From assembly GCA_030998225.1 (NCBI GenBank), contig JAPYXD010000420.1, forward strand, positions 310,001 through 374,000: DNA of 64,000 bases, written 5' to 3'. Positions 53,162 to 63,467 of this stretch are shown in pieces. This DNA comes from Diplolepis rosae. Lineage: Eukaryota; Arthropoda; Insecta; Hymenoptera; Diplolepididae. Made by a program: the position numbers and the translations under genes. Position 1 is the stretch's first letter; every line of letters starts with the position of its first letter. The notes beneath the pieces are model-generated. The model saw only the letters and a list, made by a program, of their open reading frames with translations, searched no databases and had not been told where the DNA came from.

Positions 53162-54830
53162 TTACTTTCGATATATTGTTGAAGAAAACAAGTGCGTCAT
53201 CCGCGAAGCCGATGATTCTCGTTCCAGCAGGCAGGTCCCTGCGCAGGAAATCGTCATACATGACGTTCCAAAAGAGTGGACCTGCCCGCGACCCTTGAGG
53301 GGTGCCACAGGGGTGCAGAATCCCTTACGCTTACCAGTTCCTCTTCTTGCTTTAGTGGTGATGTCCACCACTGCCTGGATGTCGTCAACTGTGGACCTGC
53401 CTTTCCGAAAGCTGAACTGGTTTTCCGAAAGGCCGCTCTCGCCGACCATGCGACCCTGCAGTCTTTGTAAAATAATTTTCTCTAGAAGCTTCCTCATTGT
53501 ATCCAATAGAAGAATAGTTCTATAGGATGACTCATCCTCCAGAGGTTTGTTACCCTTCCTCAGAAGGACAAACCTCTGCTTCTTCCAGTTTACGAAGAAC
53601 CTCCCCTCCCAAAGACAGGAGTTGAAAGCTTCTAGGAGGATCTCCGGGTACGCCCCGATCACCTCTTTGAGGATCTCGTTTGGCACCCGTCGATCTATGG
53701 CGCTGTATTTGCCTTAAGCCTTCCATCCGCTCTCGTTAGTCCTTCGAGAGTAAAGAGTTCTTCGCGCGGAACCATGCAGGATCTTGGTTCCTGTCTTTGG
53801 AGAGGCTCTACATGTGGAAACAAGCTCCGCACAATGTACTTATTTGTACCGATCAAGTATTTCCAGCACTGGAGTCGGGTTTTCTTTATCCCTTGCCTCA
53901 AAGCTGATTTTGCTATTTTCCATGCCTCACGTAGCAGAGGATCACCCTTTGATTGGGTAACTCTCCGCCGCACTGTGAGGCATTTCCGACGCAAGACTGA
54001 CAACTGGTCGTTCCACCAATAGATCAAGTCTCCGGTACGCCCGTGTCCGCGGCGAGGTATTGAGTGTCCACTTTCAGACTCGCAACCCGCACAGTGTCCT
54101 CCAACGACCCAGCAGACTTTGCCCAACCAAGCTCATCTATGAGCCTGGTTTCTTCAAGATGTCTCGTGTTCCAGGAGGGGCTCCTCACCTTGCCGCTCCT
54201 TCCCGTATTCACTGGGTGACTCCGTTCCTGGTTGTTAAACACAATGCACCGGTGGTCACTCACGGTTATTACCTCGAGGACGCACTAGTCGCCTATCCTT
54301 GAGGCAAGACGGGGCAGGGCAATCGTGTAGCCGATAATCGTCCCCCCACACTCTTGGTTTGAACGTAAAATCCCTGCCCGGATTCAATGCAATCAGATCA
54401 TTCCTAGCGACCATCTCGCCGACCAAGATCGCCCTCCTGTCCAGACGGGCTTCTACCCACTCGGGAGACTTACGATTAACGTCGCGCGCAAAAAGGGACC
54501 GCCCACTAGCCTCTCTGAGGCTTTCCTCAAAGAGAAGGATCTGGGTCTCAAAGATCTCGAAAGGATCGTTGGGATAGAAGTAGCAGCTGTACACACGTAC
54601 CCCTGCCACCTCCACCCAAGCGAATCCCGCGTCCGTCTCCAGGAAATGCCCGATGCTCAAATCAGGGCAGCAAAAAAGGATCCTAGCCCTCCTTGATGCA
54701 ACCTGGTACCAAGCAGAGTTTTTGGACCATTAGCGTTGCTCACTAATGTGCAACACATCGGCCCTCCTTTCCCTGGCATTCTGCATCAGAATTGTCCTTG
54801 TTTGGCATAGCCAAGAGAAGGACTTCGTCA
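53162..54830 (-). pseudogene. R1-clade ORF2: endonuclease and reverse transcriptase, truncated and deleted
   Basis: From 54830 down: endonuclease (NARERRADVLHISEQR, LSIGHFLETDAGFAWVEVAG, DVNRKSPEWVEARLDRRAIL, SDHRCIVFNNQERS) in three frames; linker WWNDQLSVLRRKCLTVRRRV; reverse transcriptase starting PNEILKEVIGAYPEILLEAF, with the fingers block SYRTILLLDTMRKLLEKIIL and NQFSFRKGRSTVDDIQAVVD. A ~110-residue deletion after RGTGKRKGFC removes the first catalytic Asp region and joins to TPQGSRAGPLFWNVMYDDFL-like sequence; the YXDD box is present as GFADDALVFF in a shifted frame, after which the copy ends. The 3' third is missing. Target-primed retrotransposon family; dead copy. Confidence 0.85.
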
Positions 54831-54852
54831 AGGTAACAGTCCAAGGGGAGGC

Positions 54853-55170
54853 TTGGAACTTTCTTATATAGTGACTGCAAGAGTTATTCAGAGCTTGTGA
54901 GAGTAAGTGTCCTGACTAGAGTTTTTGAGCCTTACTCTAAAATAAAAACTTTTTTCATAAATTATTCGTAAAATATTTTTTTAAATTAATATTATTAATT
55001 AATTATTATGATTATGATTGTTGATATATATAATATAATTCTCAAGTAAAAATAAATCAACTTTTTTCATAAATTATTCATAAAATATTTTTTTTTAATT
55101 CATATAATTAATAAATAAATTATTATAATTATGATTTTTGATATATATAATATAATAATTAATTAATAAT
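54853..55170 (+). repeat. REP-1 end with ~117 bp tandem duplication
   Basis: AGTGACTGCAAGAGTTATTC and AGCCTTACTC match 61160-61230; the AT-rich part CTTTTTTCATAAATTATTC...GATATATATAATATAAT occurs twice in tandem (54948, 55065) and once at 61248. Confidence 0.75.
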
Positions 55171-55174
55171 TAGT

Positions 55175-55730
55175 ATACATTTTTATAATAACTACGTATG
55201 AAGTTTAATAAAACTAAAGTTTGAAATATATATTAAAAAATTGCTTTATTATCAAAAAAAAAGTATCTCTTGTGTACAAACATTTAAAATAAGGGTGTTC
55301 ATTTTCTGTGTTGTATATTTTCAAAATATGGATTTTACAATTGCGATTTCCGAATTATTATTATGCCTAAGAAATTCATGTTAAATCTAAATCCTGTGTA
55401 CATTTTTTAATGTTATGTAATACACTTATCAAGACTTTTGTTGTTTAAATTTTCATGAAATCAATTTAATTTGAAAAACTTAAGTGAAAAAAAAAGAAGT
55501 AATTATAAATGAATTGAGAAAAAATGTTGTATCAAGTATTAACTAAACTTACAGAATCTATATAACTAAATTATGTGAAACTTTTAAATAACTTATATAA
55601 ACTATAGTGGATAATCATAAAAACAAATAGTGGTTAACACTGCGGAGCATGTACGAAAGCTTCGAGACAAACAGACTGAACACAATCAAACACAACTGCA
55701 GTACGGTGAATTTTTAAAATCACTATTTTT
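55175..55730. other. No gene recognised
   Basis: Very AT-rich, no repeat partner noticed. Confidence 0.35.
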
Positions 55731-55734
55731 GATT

Positions 55735-55860
55735 ATTAAATATAATTACTTTGAAAATGAGTATGCTGAAAATTCAACACATTTTTCAAATTAAAAATAT
55801 TTAATGTGTGTCCAAGGCGCAGATTACTTTCATTCGATCCTGCGTGAATAGATATAGCTG
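55735..55860 (+). repeat. Copy of the 3050-3140 repeat
   Basis: GAAAATTCAACACATTTTTC and TTACTTTCATTCGATCCTGC match; a 30 bp stretch with AATGTGTGTCCAAGG is extra. Confidence 0.7.
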
Positions 55861-55934
55861 GTGGAATAAGTCTTGCGATTCACGGCTTTACTCAACTCCC
55901 GATTGAAGCGAAGAGTAGAATGAACGGAAAGCTC

Positions 55935-56190
55935 TACTTTTTTGTGGTTCTATAAAAGATTGGTTTTTTATAATTATACTACGAGTAATAATATATATTT
56001 AGAAATTTTTAATGCACGCTTTCATACTTTACTTTACACATCTGAATTTTACTCAACTGTGATTCATTCATGAACATTTAATATATCACAGATAATTTCA
56101 ATGGTACTAAATAATTTCTAACTTGTCCATATGTCCCAAATTTGATTGGAAGTTGAGTAAAATTACTTCAACTATTTTTCTCCGTGTAGC
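55935..56190 (-). repeat. REP-2 dispersed repeat, reverse copy
   Basis: ACTACGAGTAATAATA body and CTATTTTTCTCCGTGTA end match 25021-25255 in reverse. Confidence 0.75.
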
Positions 56191-56207
56191 ATATCTATTT
56201 CCCAGGT

Positions 56208-57496
56208 GGAAATTTACTACTGGCGCAGTATTATGCTAGTACCGCCGTCGGATTTCTGGTACTAACAGAGTACTGGGGCAATATCGGCATGGATACTAGC
56301 GTAGTACTGACTAGACCCCAAATTATAACTTGGCTAGGATTTGGCAGTCAGTACTGATCTGGTATTTAAAAGCAGTACTAGTCCAGTACCATCAGTTGGT
56401 ACTGACATAATACTGGCTAGACCCCTAATGATAACTTTGCTGGGATTTCAAAGCCAGTATTGATCTGGTACTTTAAAGTAGTACTGGCCCAGTGCTAAAA
56501 GGCGGTACTGACATAGTACTGGCTAGACCTCTAATTATAACTCGGCTGGGAGTTGGCAGTCAGTACTGGGCTGGTACTTAAAAGCAATACTGGTCCAGTA
56601 CTATCAGCCGATACTGACTGGATTTTATCTGATGAAATTTTGTTATTTCAAAATTATTCTAACTTCTGGAATAAGTATTTTCGATGCTAGATTGATCGTT
56701 CAGTTTTACAATACTATTTAAAAGTAAATTTATACAAATTGAATCGAAAACATTTTATTCAAATTTCATATTCTGTACTAAAAATTTTGCTCTTTTGAAA
56801 ACAAAAACTGAAAAATCTATGGAATTTCAACGAAAAATAATTATGAAATTATGTATAAAAATACATTTTGAATGGATATCTCTGAAATAGATAAATTAAA
56901 GGTTGTGAAAATAGTTTATCGGCAATTTGCCAGTAACTATAATTAGTACTAGTCCCGTAGTAAACCAGTAGAGTGCCAACTGTCAATGATATCCCTACTT
57001 CAGAGTTTCACTAGTACCTCCTAAGAATACTTCGCCAGTACTTCGCCAGTAGTAAGCCAGTAATATGCTATTGGCACAGTATTGACAGGCAGCATACCTC
57101 GATTACATCTGGCACAATACCGCTCTGGTTGTAAATACTGTCTAACCCACGACTTTTCCACCTGGGTTAATATCCCGTATTTGGATTTTTCATACAGCCA
57201 GTACTAAAGCAGTACTTTTCTGGAGGTTAACGCACCTCCTTTGTCGGTATTTGGCCAGTAATAGTAATCAGTACTAGCCCCGTAGTAAACCAGTAGAGTT
57301 CCAACTGTCAAAGATATCCCTACTTCAGAGCTTCACCAGTACTGCCAAAGAATACTGCGCCAGTACTTCGCCAGTAGTAAGCCAGTAATATGCTAATATT
57401 TGGCACAGTATTCACAGGCAGCATACCTCGATTACATCTGGCACAATACCGCGCCGGTTGTATATACTGTCTAACCCACGACTTTTCCACCTGGGT
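56208..57496. mobile_element. CCCAGGTGG TIR element, CAGTACT-rich, with duplicated right end
   Basis: Left end CCCAGGTGGAAATTTA; right ends TTTCCACCTGGG at 57167-57178 and again at 57485-57496, each followed by TT, matching TT before the left end. Inside, a 106 bp tandem repeat (CTAGACCCC at 56311, 56417, 56523) and a ~317 bp direct duplication (56929-57178 and 57248-57495). Ends differ by one base from the CCCARGTAG family, so it is probably the same superfamily. No ORF. Confidence 0.85.
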
Positions 57497-57529
57497 TAAA
57501 GTATTTTAATAGGGCAGATCAAAGTTGTT

Positions 57530-57650
57530 CAATACAACTTCACACCAACTAAATAAATTTAATTGCACTACTTGTTCTGGTCAAATATCCAAACCTTTCA
57601 TTTTCACTTATAAATTTAACTTTACATATCAAGTACTCGTTTTTTTGTAT
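57530..57650 (-). repeat. Inverted copy of the 51782-51905 repeat
   Basis: TTCAATACAACTTCACACCA to AAGTACTCGTTTTTTTGTAT, reverse of the 51.8 kb site. Confidence 0.75.
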
Positions 57651-57654
57651 TATA

Positions 57655-58201
57655 TGTTTAAATGCTATAGTTATTCCTAAAAATGTAAAATTGGTGCCAC
57701 CCCTTTTTTGTATTTTCTAGGTTTTAATAAATATCACTAATAAGGGCTCCGATCTGAGCGAAAACGTCTGATGAAGTCGACTTAGTAATTTTGGACCCTA
57801 AAGCCAATTTTTTCCAATAACGTACGATTTTATTAAAATTGAGAGTCAATACAACTTATACTACTTTTAATTTTCTAGACTTTTCTTATTTAATTTTTAT
57901 CATTTTTATATGTACGACTCATTAACAAATGCCTGCCTTTTATGAATTCAAGTTGTGCTACAATAAAGTTTAATTATTAGCATAATCGTCACTCATATTC
58001 TGCTTTCTATAAGTTAAGTTATTTAAGAAAAATTTTGGAATCTGTTTCTTTAAATATATGTAAAATTGAAGAATTATATATTTTGAGTAGCCAATGCTAA
58101 AAAAATATAAACTGGCATGGATTAAGTGTTGAGAAGTTTTGTGTCTGAAATTTAGAAGGTGCATTGAGGAAGTTGACAAATCGTCCTGTTTTGTAATCCA
58201 G
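57655..58201. other. Intron-like DNA before exon C, no feature recognised
   Basis: AT-rich; ends in a pyrimidine-rich acceptor CCTGTTTTGTAATCCAG at 58185-58201. Confidence 0.35.
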
Positions 58202-58639
58202 GTGAATGGTATGGGACAGATAATTTCGAGTGATGTAATGTCCGGAGGAAGAAGCTCGGTCGATGAACAGAACTCCCAAAGTTTTGATGTTAGAAGTCGT
58301 CGCAAAGTTAAGAACGACGATGAAAACGAGAGGTTCTCGAAGAGTCGATCGATTCAGGAAGCCCCAACTTCAAATTATCCGAACGAGAATTTCAAGAACT
58401 TATGGAATCTAGATCATAAAGTGGTAGGATTCAAAAGACCAGAGACCAACAGCACGATCAGCTTACCGGATTACAATGAACTCAAAGATGTTGAAACCCA
58501 TGATGCAGACAACAAAAAACCGGAAGTATCCAACGAAAAGCCTCCCAAGAAATCCATTAAAGGCTCTTTGTCTCTTGAAACTATTCTTTGCTTTCCACAG
58601 GTTCTTCCTTCTTCCTATTTTTCATTTTGTAATATTTAA
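58202..58639 (+). CDS. Host-like terminal exon C, with polyA signal
   Basis: After the acceptor at 58200-58201 the frame reads VNGMGQIISSDVMSGGRSSV, DEQNSQSFDVRSRRKVKNDD, FKNLWNLDHKVVGFKRPETN, SLPDYNELKDVETHDADNKK and ends NEKPPKKSIKGSLSLETILC...FSFCNI with TAA 58637-58639; AATAAA overlaps it (58638-58643). Hydrophilic, Ser/Asp/Lys-rich, no mobile-element motif, GC above local level. It starts in phase 0, which fits exon B's phase 0 end, so both may belong to one gene. The last ~20 residues look less coding-like and may be intronic read-through. Protein not recognised. Confidence 0.45.
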   Translation: MNGMGQIISSDVMSGGRSSVDEQNSQSFDVRSRRKVKNDDENERFSKSRSIQEAPTSNYPNENFKNLWNLDHKVVGFKRPETNSTISLPDYNELKDVETHDADNKKPEVSNEKPPKKSIKGSLSLETILCFPQVLPSSYFSFCNI

Positions 58640-58644
58640 TAAAT

Positions 58645-59285
58645 ATGCATACTAAAGACTGAAACCTTCAATTTTTTACAAAATTATCTACTAGTCATTT
58701 TTTTTATTTGTTTAAAAATATTCTAAAGATGAAAAACATTTGCGATTTTGTGGAAAAATAGTAACAATATGAAAATTTTACTTATATTATTATTTGTTAA
58801 ATATTAATAATAATGCTTCTGGAAATAAACATATTTATGTGTGATTCCATTTGAAATATACCCCCAAAGTTTTTTTCAAACAAAATATGCTTTGTCGCGT
58901 TCTATTTCAAAAAATAATTGACACGTATTTTTTCATTTAAAAGTGATGTTTGAAAATTTCGAAAAATGGGCTTTCAAAATTTTAAGTCGGAAAAATGATG
59001 TTTTTTCAATAGGATACAGTAAAGAAAGTGTTGGATATGGAACATTGTTATCAAAGCTTTCTAAAGTTGTATATAGTACGTCCTATTAATTTTTATTAAA
59101 TAACAAAATTTGTTTTATAAACAATTATCTTTTTTTCAAATTTGGATTATTTTTGTCTTGTTTTATTAATCCTAGAATGTTTGTATAAGATTCTTGATGA
59201 TTCTATCGAAATTTGAGAATGGAGAAATAAAAATACTGAAAGTAATGAATTTTTTCAATCGGGAGCCTGCGTCACTGTGACGGAA
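58645..59285. other. No gene recognised
   Basis: AT-rich DNA downstream of the candidate terminal exon. Confidence 0.35.
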
Positions 59286-59288
59286 CGA

Positions 59289-60286
59289 CCCCGGTAGAAA
59301 TTTCTTAAGTTTCACTTGACAGTTGATTAGTTAATAGTAAGTCAAAACTAGTAAGAAAATATTCGTAAGGAATTGCTAGTTATTTGTAAGTTTAATTATT
59401 ACAAGCTAAACTGGAGTAAAACTTGTCTAGTTTCCCACGTGATTAACTTTTGAATATTGCTTGTAAGTAATTGTTGGGGCATTTGTAAACGAAAACTTGG
59501 AGTGATTTCATTTAATGTGTGCGTGCTAAAAATACAAGTTAAATGTCAACCTAAAATTTAGTGCGTTTGTAAGGTGTTGGGAAAAAACTTTTGCACATCG
59601 TAAAATGGACCGAAAAAGGGAAGGAAACAGAAACTGAGTGAAACAGTTTCGTAAAAGGAGAAAAATTAGCCAAAAGTATCAGTATGAGTCTAGTAAGTAT
59701 TCATCGCAAAACGTCTATATTTTATGGGTTGACATTATTTTTTCAATAAAATTCGCAATTTACCTTGTTTTTTTTCTTGTCCAAAATGTTGCAAAAGCAT
59801 GTCACGTACAATTTATTTTTTAATCTACAAAGTCCTTTGATTACTTCCTTACTTAATCTATAAATTCCTCGGGATCCCGCATAAGTTTTCGTTACCTGGT
59901 TTTCAAAAACTTTTTTGGTTTCTCATTTTTGGTATTATGTTTTTATATAACAGTTTTTGTGACAGACGGAGCAACTGATGCAGACAAATTTTTTGGAATC
60001 GACGTTCAAGGCCCATCAACATTAGATTTTATTGCTCAAAACCTTCACTCAGATTTTTGTACATATGTGAGATTTCAATCCCTAACAAAGAACTGTCTAT
60101 TGCCTTAAAAATAACTAGAGAGTGCCTTAACAATACTTTAAAAGTTTAGACTCACTAATAACTTAAATGGCGTAGCATTACATTTCTTCTGAATACCTTA
60201 TAAGTTTTCCTCAAGAGGTCCTCACTAGTTGACAAGGAAAACTTGCGAGTATCTCAAATAAAACTTTTGAAAATTTCTACTTGGGG
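59289..60286 (+). mobile_element. CCCARGTAG family TIR transposon, copy 4
   Basis: Left end CCCGGTAGAAATTTC (one base lost), right end ATTTCTACTTGGG. Nearly identical to copy 1 (12680-13678), so both moved recently. ATG 59605 starts MDRKREGNRN, TGA, VKQFRKRRKISQKYQYESS, donor GTAAGT; acceptor TTTTTGTGACAG before FFGIDVQGPST. Confidence 0.85.
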
Positions 60287-60422
60287 AGTGCGCTTCGGCC
60301 GCGTTTTAACTTGTTCGGACCTGCACGGGCTCAAAGCTTGACTCGCGCTACATATAGTAAACGCTTTTGCAGTTTTCTGTGAGTTTTCCACGAGTGTCAA
60401 CCTTCTTGAGAATTATACAGAA

Positions 60423-60530
60423 ATGTCAAGTTCTCGATTCAAGAACGTATGTTGCAATCCATTCAATAAAAAAAATCATACTGGACCTAAGCAGAGAAAA
60501 AGTTTGCGTCGCGTTCCCTCTTTGATACAC
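60423..60530 (+). pseudogene. First-exon fragment of an unknown repeated insect gene family
   Basis: ATG 60423: MSSSRFKNVCCNPFNKKNHT then GPKQRKSLRRVPSL; cut off at 60535 by a REP-1 repeat. The CCNPF..KNHT pattern recalls the opening of a family of insect transposon-linked proteins, from memory and unverified. The 5' flank (60290-60420) is GC-richer and may be its leader. Confidence 0.3.
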
Positions 60531-60535
60531 GGAGA

Positions 60536-61335
60536 AAAATAGTTGAAGTAATTTTACTCAACTCTGTCGATTAAACTTGGGACATAAGGACACTTGAACA
60601 TCTATTAAATCCTAGTCGGGTAAAATGAATTTGATATATACCTAATTCACCCAAAGTGAATAATAATAAGCGTGACATAGGGAATAGTAAGGAGTTGAGT
60701 AAAACGTTATCGACGACAGGGCACCAACATGCGTCAGTGGGTTAACATGAAATGTATAAGTATATCACCGACGCTTGAGGTGCTTCAAACCGTAGTTGGG
60801 TAAAATGAACATCGGGCGTATTATTTGAACTGGCAATGGTATGGTTCTCTCAAATAAAAAAAAATTCTTACCTCGAGCCTGCCAATAGTCATACGGTATA
60901 TACATAAACAACTTACAAATACATTCACACCATTCGGACATAGCCAATCATATTTCAAATTACAAATACACTTAAACATATATAATTTATATATATTTAA
61001 TTTATATTATATATAAATTTATATTTATATATATACATTTAATATTTATATAACATATATAAACCTTATATCTACACGTATATATAGTACGATACGCTTT
61101 CGTCGAATCACGCACACGCTCGCTTACAATGCTGAGATATAAAATTTGGAACTTTCTTATATAGTGACTGCATGAGTTATTCAGAGCTTGTGAGAGTAAG
61201 TGCCGTCAATAAAATTTTTTAGCCTTACTCAAGTAAAAATAAATCAACTTGTTTCATAAATGATTAATAAAATATTTTTAAAAATTAATATAATTAATCA
61301 ATTTATTATAACTATGATTATTGATAGATATAATG
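60536..61335 (+). repeat. REP-1 dispersed repeat, longest copy
   Basis: From TACACGGAGAAAAATAG to the AT-rich end at 61335. Internal order: TTTACTCAACT, AAATCCTAGTCGGGTAAAAT, GACGACAGGGCACCAACATG, CTCGAGCCTGCCAATAGTC, a TATATAT tract (60980-61080), GATACGCTTTCGTCGAATCA, AGTGACTGCATGAGTTATTC. All other copies are parts of this. Confidence 0.85.
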
Positions 61336-61339
61336 ATAT

Positions 61340-62058
61340 ACGCCCAGGGCAAATGGGGCGCTCAAAAAGCTAAAATTTTCCGTTCCTGCTCTATGATGAG
61401 TACTAAACGTTAATATTACAAAATTTTCGCTTCTTATTTCTCGCCTCAACGACCTTTTTTGACTCATCCTTAATTGGTTTCTAATGACCTGGAAGCGGTC
61501 GGACCCGTGCCCCGCCCCTTCTACAGCTATACTTGCCTCAATTGACGTTGAAAGGTAAATTTAAGACTCTCTAGAAAGTTCTGTGCTTTTCATTTCCCTG
61601 GAATCGCGAATGAACTGATCACTTGTTCGCGATTTGAGAGACCAGTGTATCACCTATCATTTTATCACCGTAAAGTAGCGGTTTTAATTTCAACCTTGCC
61701 ACGTACTGCAACTCCGTAATTAGTTTGTAAGGTAGATTAGGCGTCCGGACTATATTAATTATTATTAGTGATAGGCTACTTCTAATATAAGTACAATATA
61801 AACATACAACAAAAATATTAATAATAGTAATAAAATTAGTATTAAGTAATTACAAAAAAAAATAATAATAATAAATAAATACATAATTATAATGTTATTG
61901 TTTAGAGAGCGCTCACGATTTTAAGAAATGCCGTAACCGCCTATTGTACTCGTCGATAAGGGTTATCGCATCACGTTTGTGAATATTAATGTTAAGAGTA
62001 GGTTAAGTATTTAGATTAGTTTTACTAAACTTCGAAACAATAATTATAAGATCAAATA
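61340..62058. other. No gene recognised
   Basis: Upstream flank of the LTR. GATCACTTGTTCGCGATTTGA and TTCGCGATT/AATCGCGAA pairs (61603-61635) form a small inverted repeat. The true LTR start could lie here rather than at 62059. Confidence 0.3.
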
Positions 62059-62421
62059 ATGTAAGAGACACAAGGAGCGAAGCAAATATCCGTCCTCACG
62101 CCACAACGCGGTCAAGACGAATGACCTGATTGGCTGAAAATTTCGGGAGGGGGAAACTCGAGCCCCTCTCTGATTGGTGCGCACACTACCCGAGTAAGTG
62201 CGTAAAAGGAGTGCCGCTATTCTCGGAGCGACACTCGCCTGCCAGCCAGCCTACCGGACGGACCGCATCAGTATCTACCGTCTCGCCGTCGCTCTGCGAA
62301 GCGAACGCTTCAGCTCATCGAGTTTCTGCTACATAGAAGAATAAAGGGAGGCATAGGAAATCGGAACTGAAGTATCTTGTTCTTTTTTCTCCTTTCCTCT
62401 TTCAAACATTACCAGAGCATC

Positions 62422-62546
62422 AGTCCTTTTCAGGACTAAACAACACGAGGCAACCCGGGCTGGTTACCAACATCAGTCCTTCTCAGGACTATTTGAACAA
62501 CCCCGAAGTTGTATTAAAACTTCAAACACCAGTCCTTCTTAGGACT
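62422..62546 (+). promoter_or_regulatory. Three AGTCCT-NNNN-AGGACT hairpins in the LTR
   Basis: Hairpins at 62422-62437, 62475-62490 and 62531-62546, each a perfect 6 bp stem with a 4-base loop, spaced 53-56 bp, the loop bases changing while stems are kept. About 80 bp after the AATAAA. Likely RNA structures or protein-binding sites in R/U5 (inference). Confidence 0.6.
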
Positions 62547-62779
62547 AAAGAATAATTCTGTTCCGACATCACCGGAGGACGAGTTCCAGCTGTGCAGCGG
62601 TTTGCGATGCCCTCCGGGCGCCATCCCTACTGCTGAACGAACTCACAGGAGGCCAGACATCGCACCACTGTCCGGATTCACAACGACCAGGTAGCTTGCG
62701 ATGCCCTCCGGGCGCCATCCTTGCTAGACGGGTGAATCCGGGCTCGAGACAGACCGTCCAGACTAAACTGATTAGGCGC

Positions 62780-63307
62780 ATGGGTCTCAATCCCCGCCAG
62801 AAACGAGCCCGCGCCATCAGCCGACAACTCCAGCGTCTCAGGGAGGTGGGGTACCTCACCGCCACCGACACCCAGGAGAGAACAACCGTTGGCAACAAGG
62901 AGCAACGAGGTGGAAAGGAGGGGCCACCATCGAGCGAGGCAACTGTCAGCGCCGATAACAGGGCAGCCACTCGAGAATCCCAGTCCAGCGAAGAAATTAA
63001 GGACAGGCCACTCTCAGAGGGAAAAGCCCTACACCCTGAAGACAGACTACCTCCCACGCCTGTCACTCGCCGACCGCCACCGCCTCCAGGAAGCGAGGAC
63101 CCTCGCTACCTTCTCCGCCTGCGTCGACGAACGCAGGCCCGGTACTCTAAGGCCCGCCGGGTCTTAGACTATTCGACCGCGCGGAACGCTACTCGTCTCG
63201 CCTACCCGGGGAGCTTCGAGACCAGGGTCGTACTGAGAACCCCTGACACCCGGGACTTCGTCATCGCCAAGTTTTTCGCAACGATGGCTACGCCGAATTC
63301 ATGTTAG
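62780..63307 (+). CDS. ORF inside the 5' LTR, unknown function
   Basis: ATG 62780, 175 codons to TAG at 63305-63307: MGLNPRQKRARAISRQLQRL, a charged middle, a proline-rich hinge (DRLPPTPVTRRPPPPPGSED), and a C-terminal part RYLLRLRRRTQARYSKARRV, then LAYPGSFETRVVLRTPDTRD and IAKFFATMATPNSC. The frame is open upstream to 62696 without ATG. GC-rich and stop-free, Arg-rich. It ends ~80 bp before the primer-binding site, so it lies in the LTR and would be present at both ends of the element. It resembles no gag or pol domain. An accessory protein or a chance ORF in GC-rich DNA are both possible; a minus-strand ORF overlaps. Confidence 0.45.
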   Translation: MGLNPRQKRARAISRQLQRLREVGYLTATDTQERTTVGNKEQRGGKEGPPSSEATVSADNRAATRESQSSEEIKDRPLSEGKALHPEDRLPPTPVTRRPPPPPGSEDPRYLLRLRRRTQARYSKARRVLDYSTARNATRLAYPGSFETRVVLRTPDTRDFVIAKFFATMATPNSC

Positions 63308-63385
63308 ACGCACAGGGTTTGGGCATAAAACCCACGAGGGGACACTTACCAGCTACAACTCACTGAGAACCCAAACCTTAACAAT

Positions 63386-63403
63386 TGGCGGCCCGAACGT
63401 GGG
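63386..63403 (+). other. Primer-binding site of the gypsy-type element
   Basis: TGGCGGCCCGAACGTGGG two to three bases after the LTR end, close to the TGGCGCCCAACGTGGGG-type site of insect gypsy elements. It fixes the strand and the LTR border. Confidence 0.65.
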
Positions 63404-63467
63404 GCTTGAAGAAAAGTATAATTTTCTTGAATTTCCTAAGGATAGGAAACGAATCTTCAACCCTGAG

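Larger units (their letters stand above)
62059..63384 (+). mobile_element. 5' LTR of a Ty3/gypsy-type retrotransposon (long, ~1.3 kb)
   Basis: Start placed at TGTAAGAGACACAAGGAGCG; end at TTAACA before the primer-binding site. Contains AATAAA (62341), three AGTCCT....AGGACT hairpins, a direct repeat TTGCGATGCCCTCCGGGCGC (62605, 62697) and a 175-codon ORF. The start is a guess because the 3' LTR is outside the window. Confidence 0.6.

Noticed and set aside
62569..63066. 165-codon minus-strand ORF in the LTR
   Set aside because: Opposite to the element's sense strand; GC-rich shadow of the plus frame. Could not be excluded by tests, but the plus frame has the better context.
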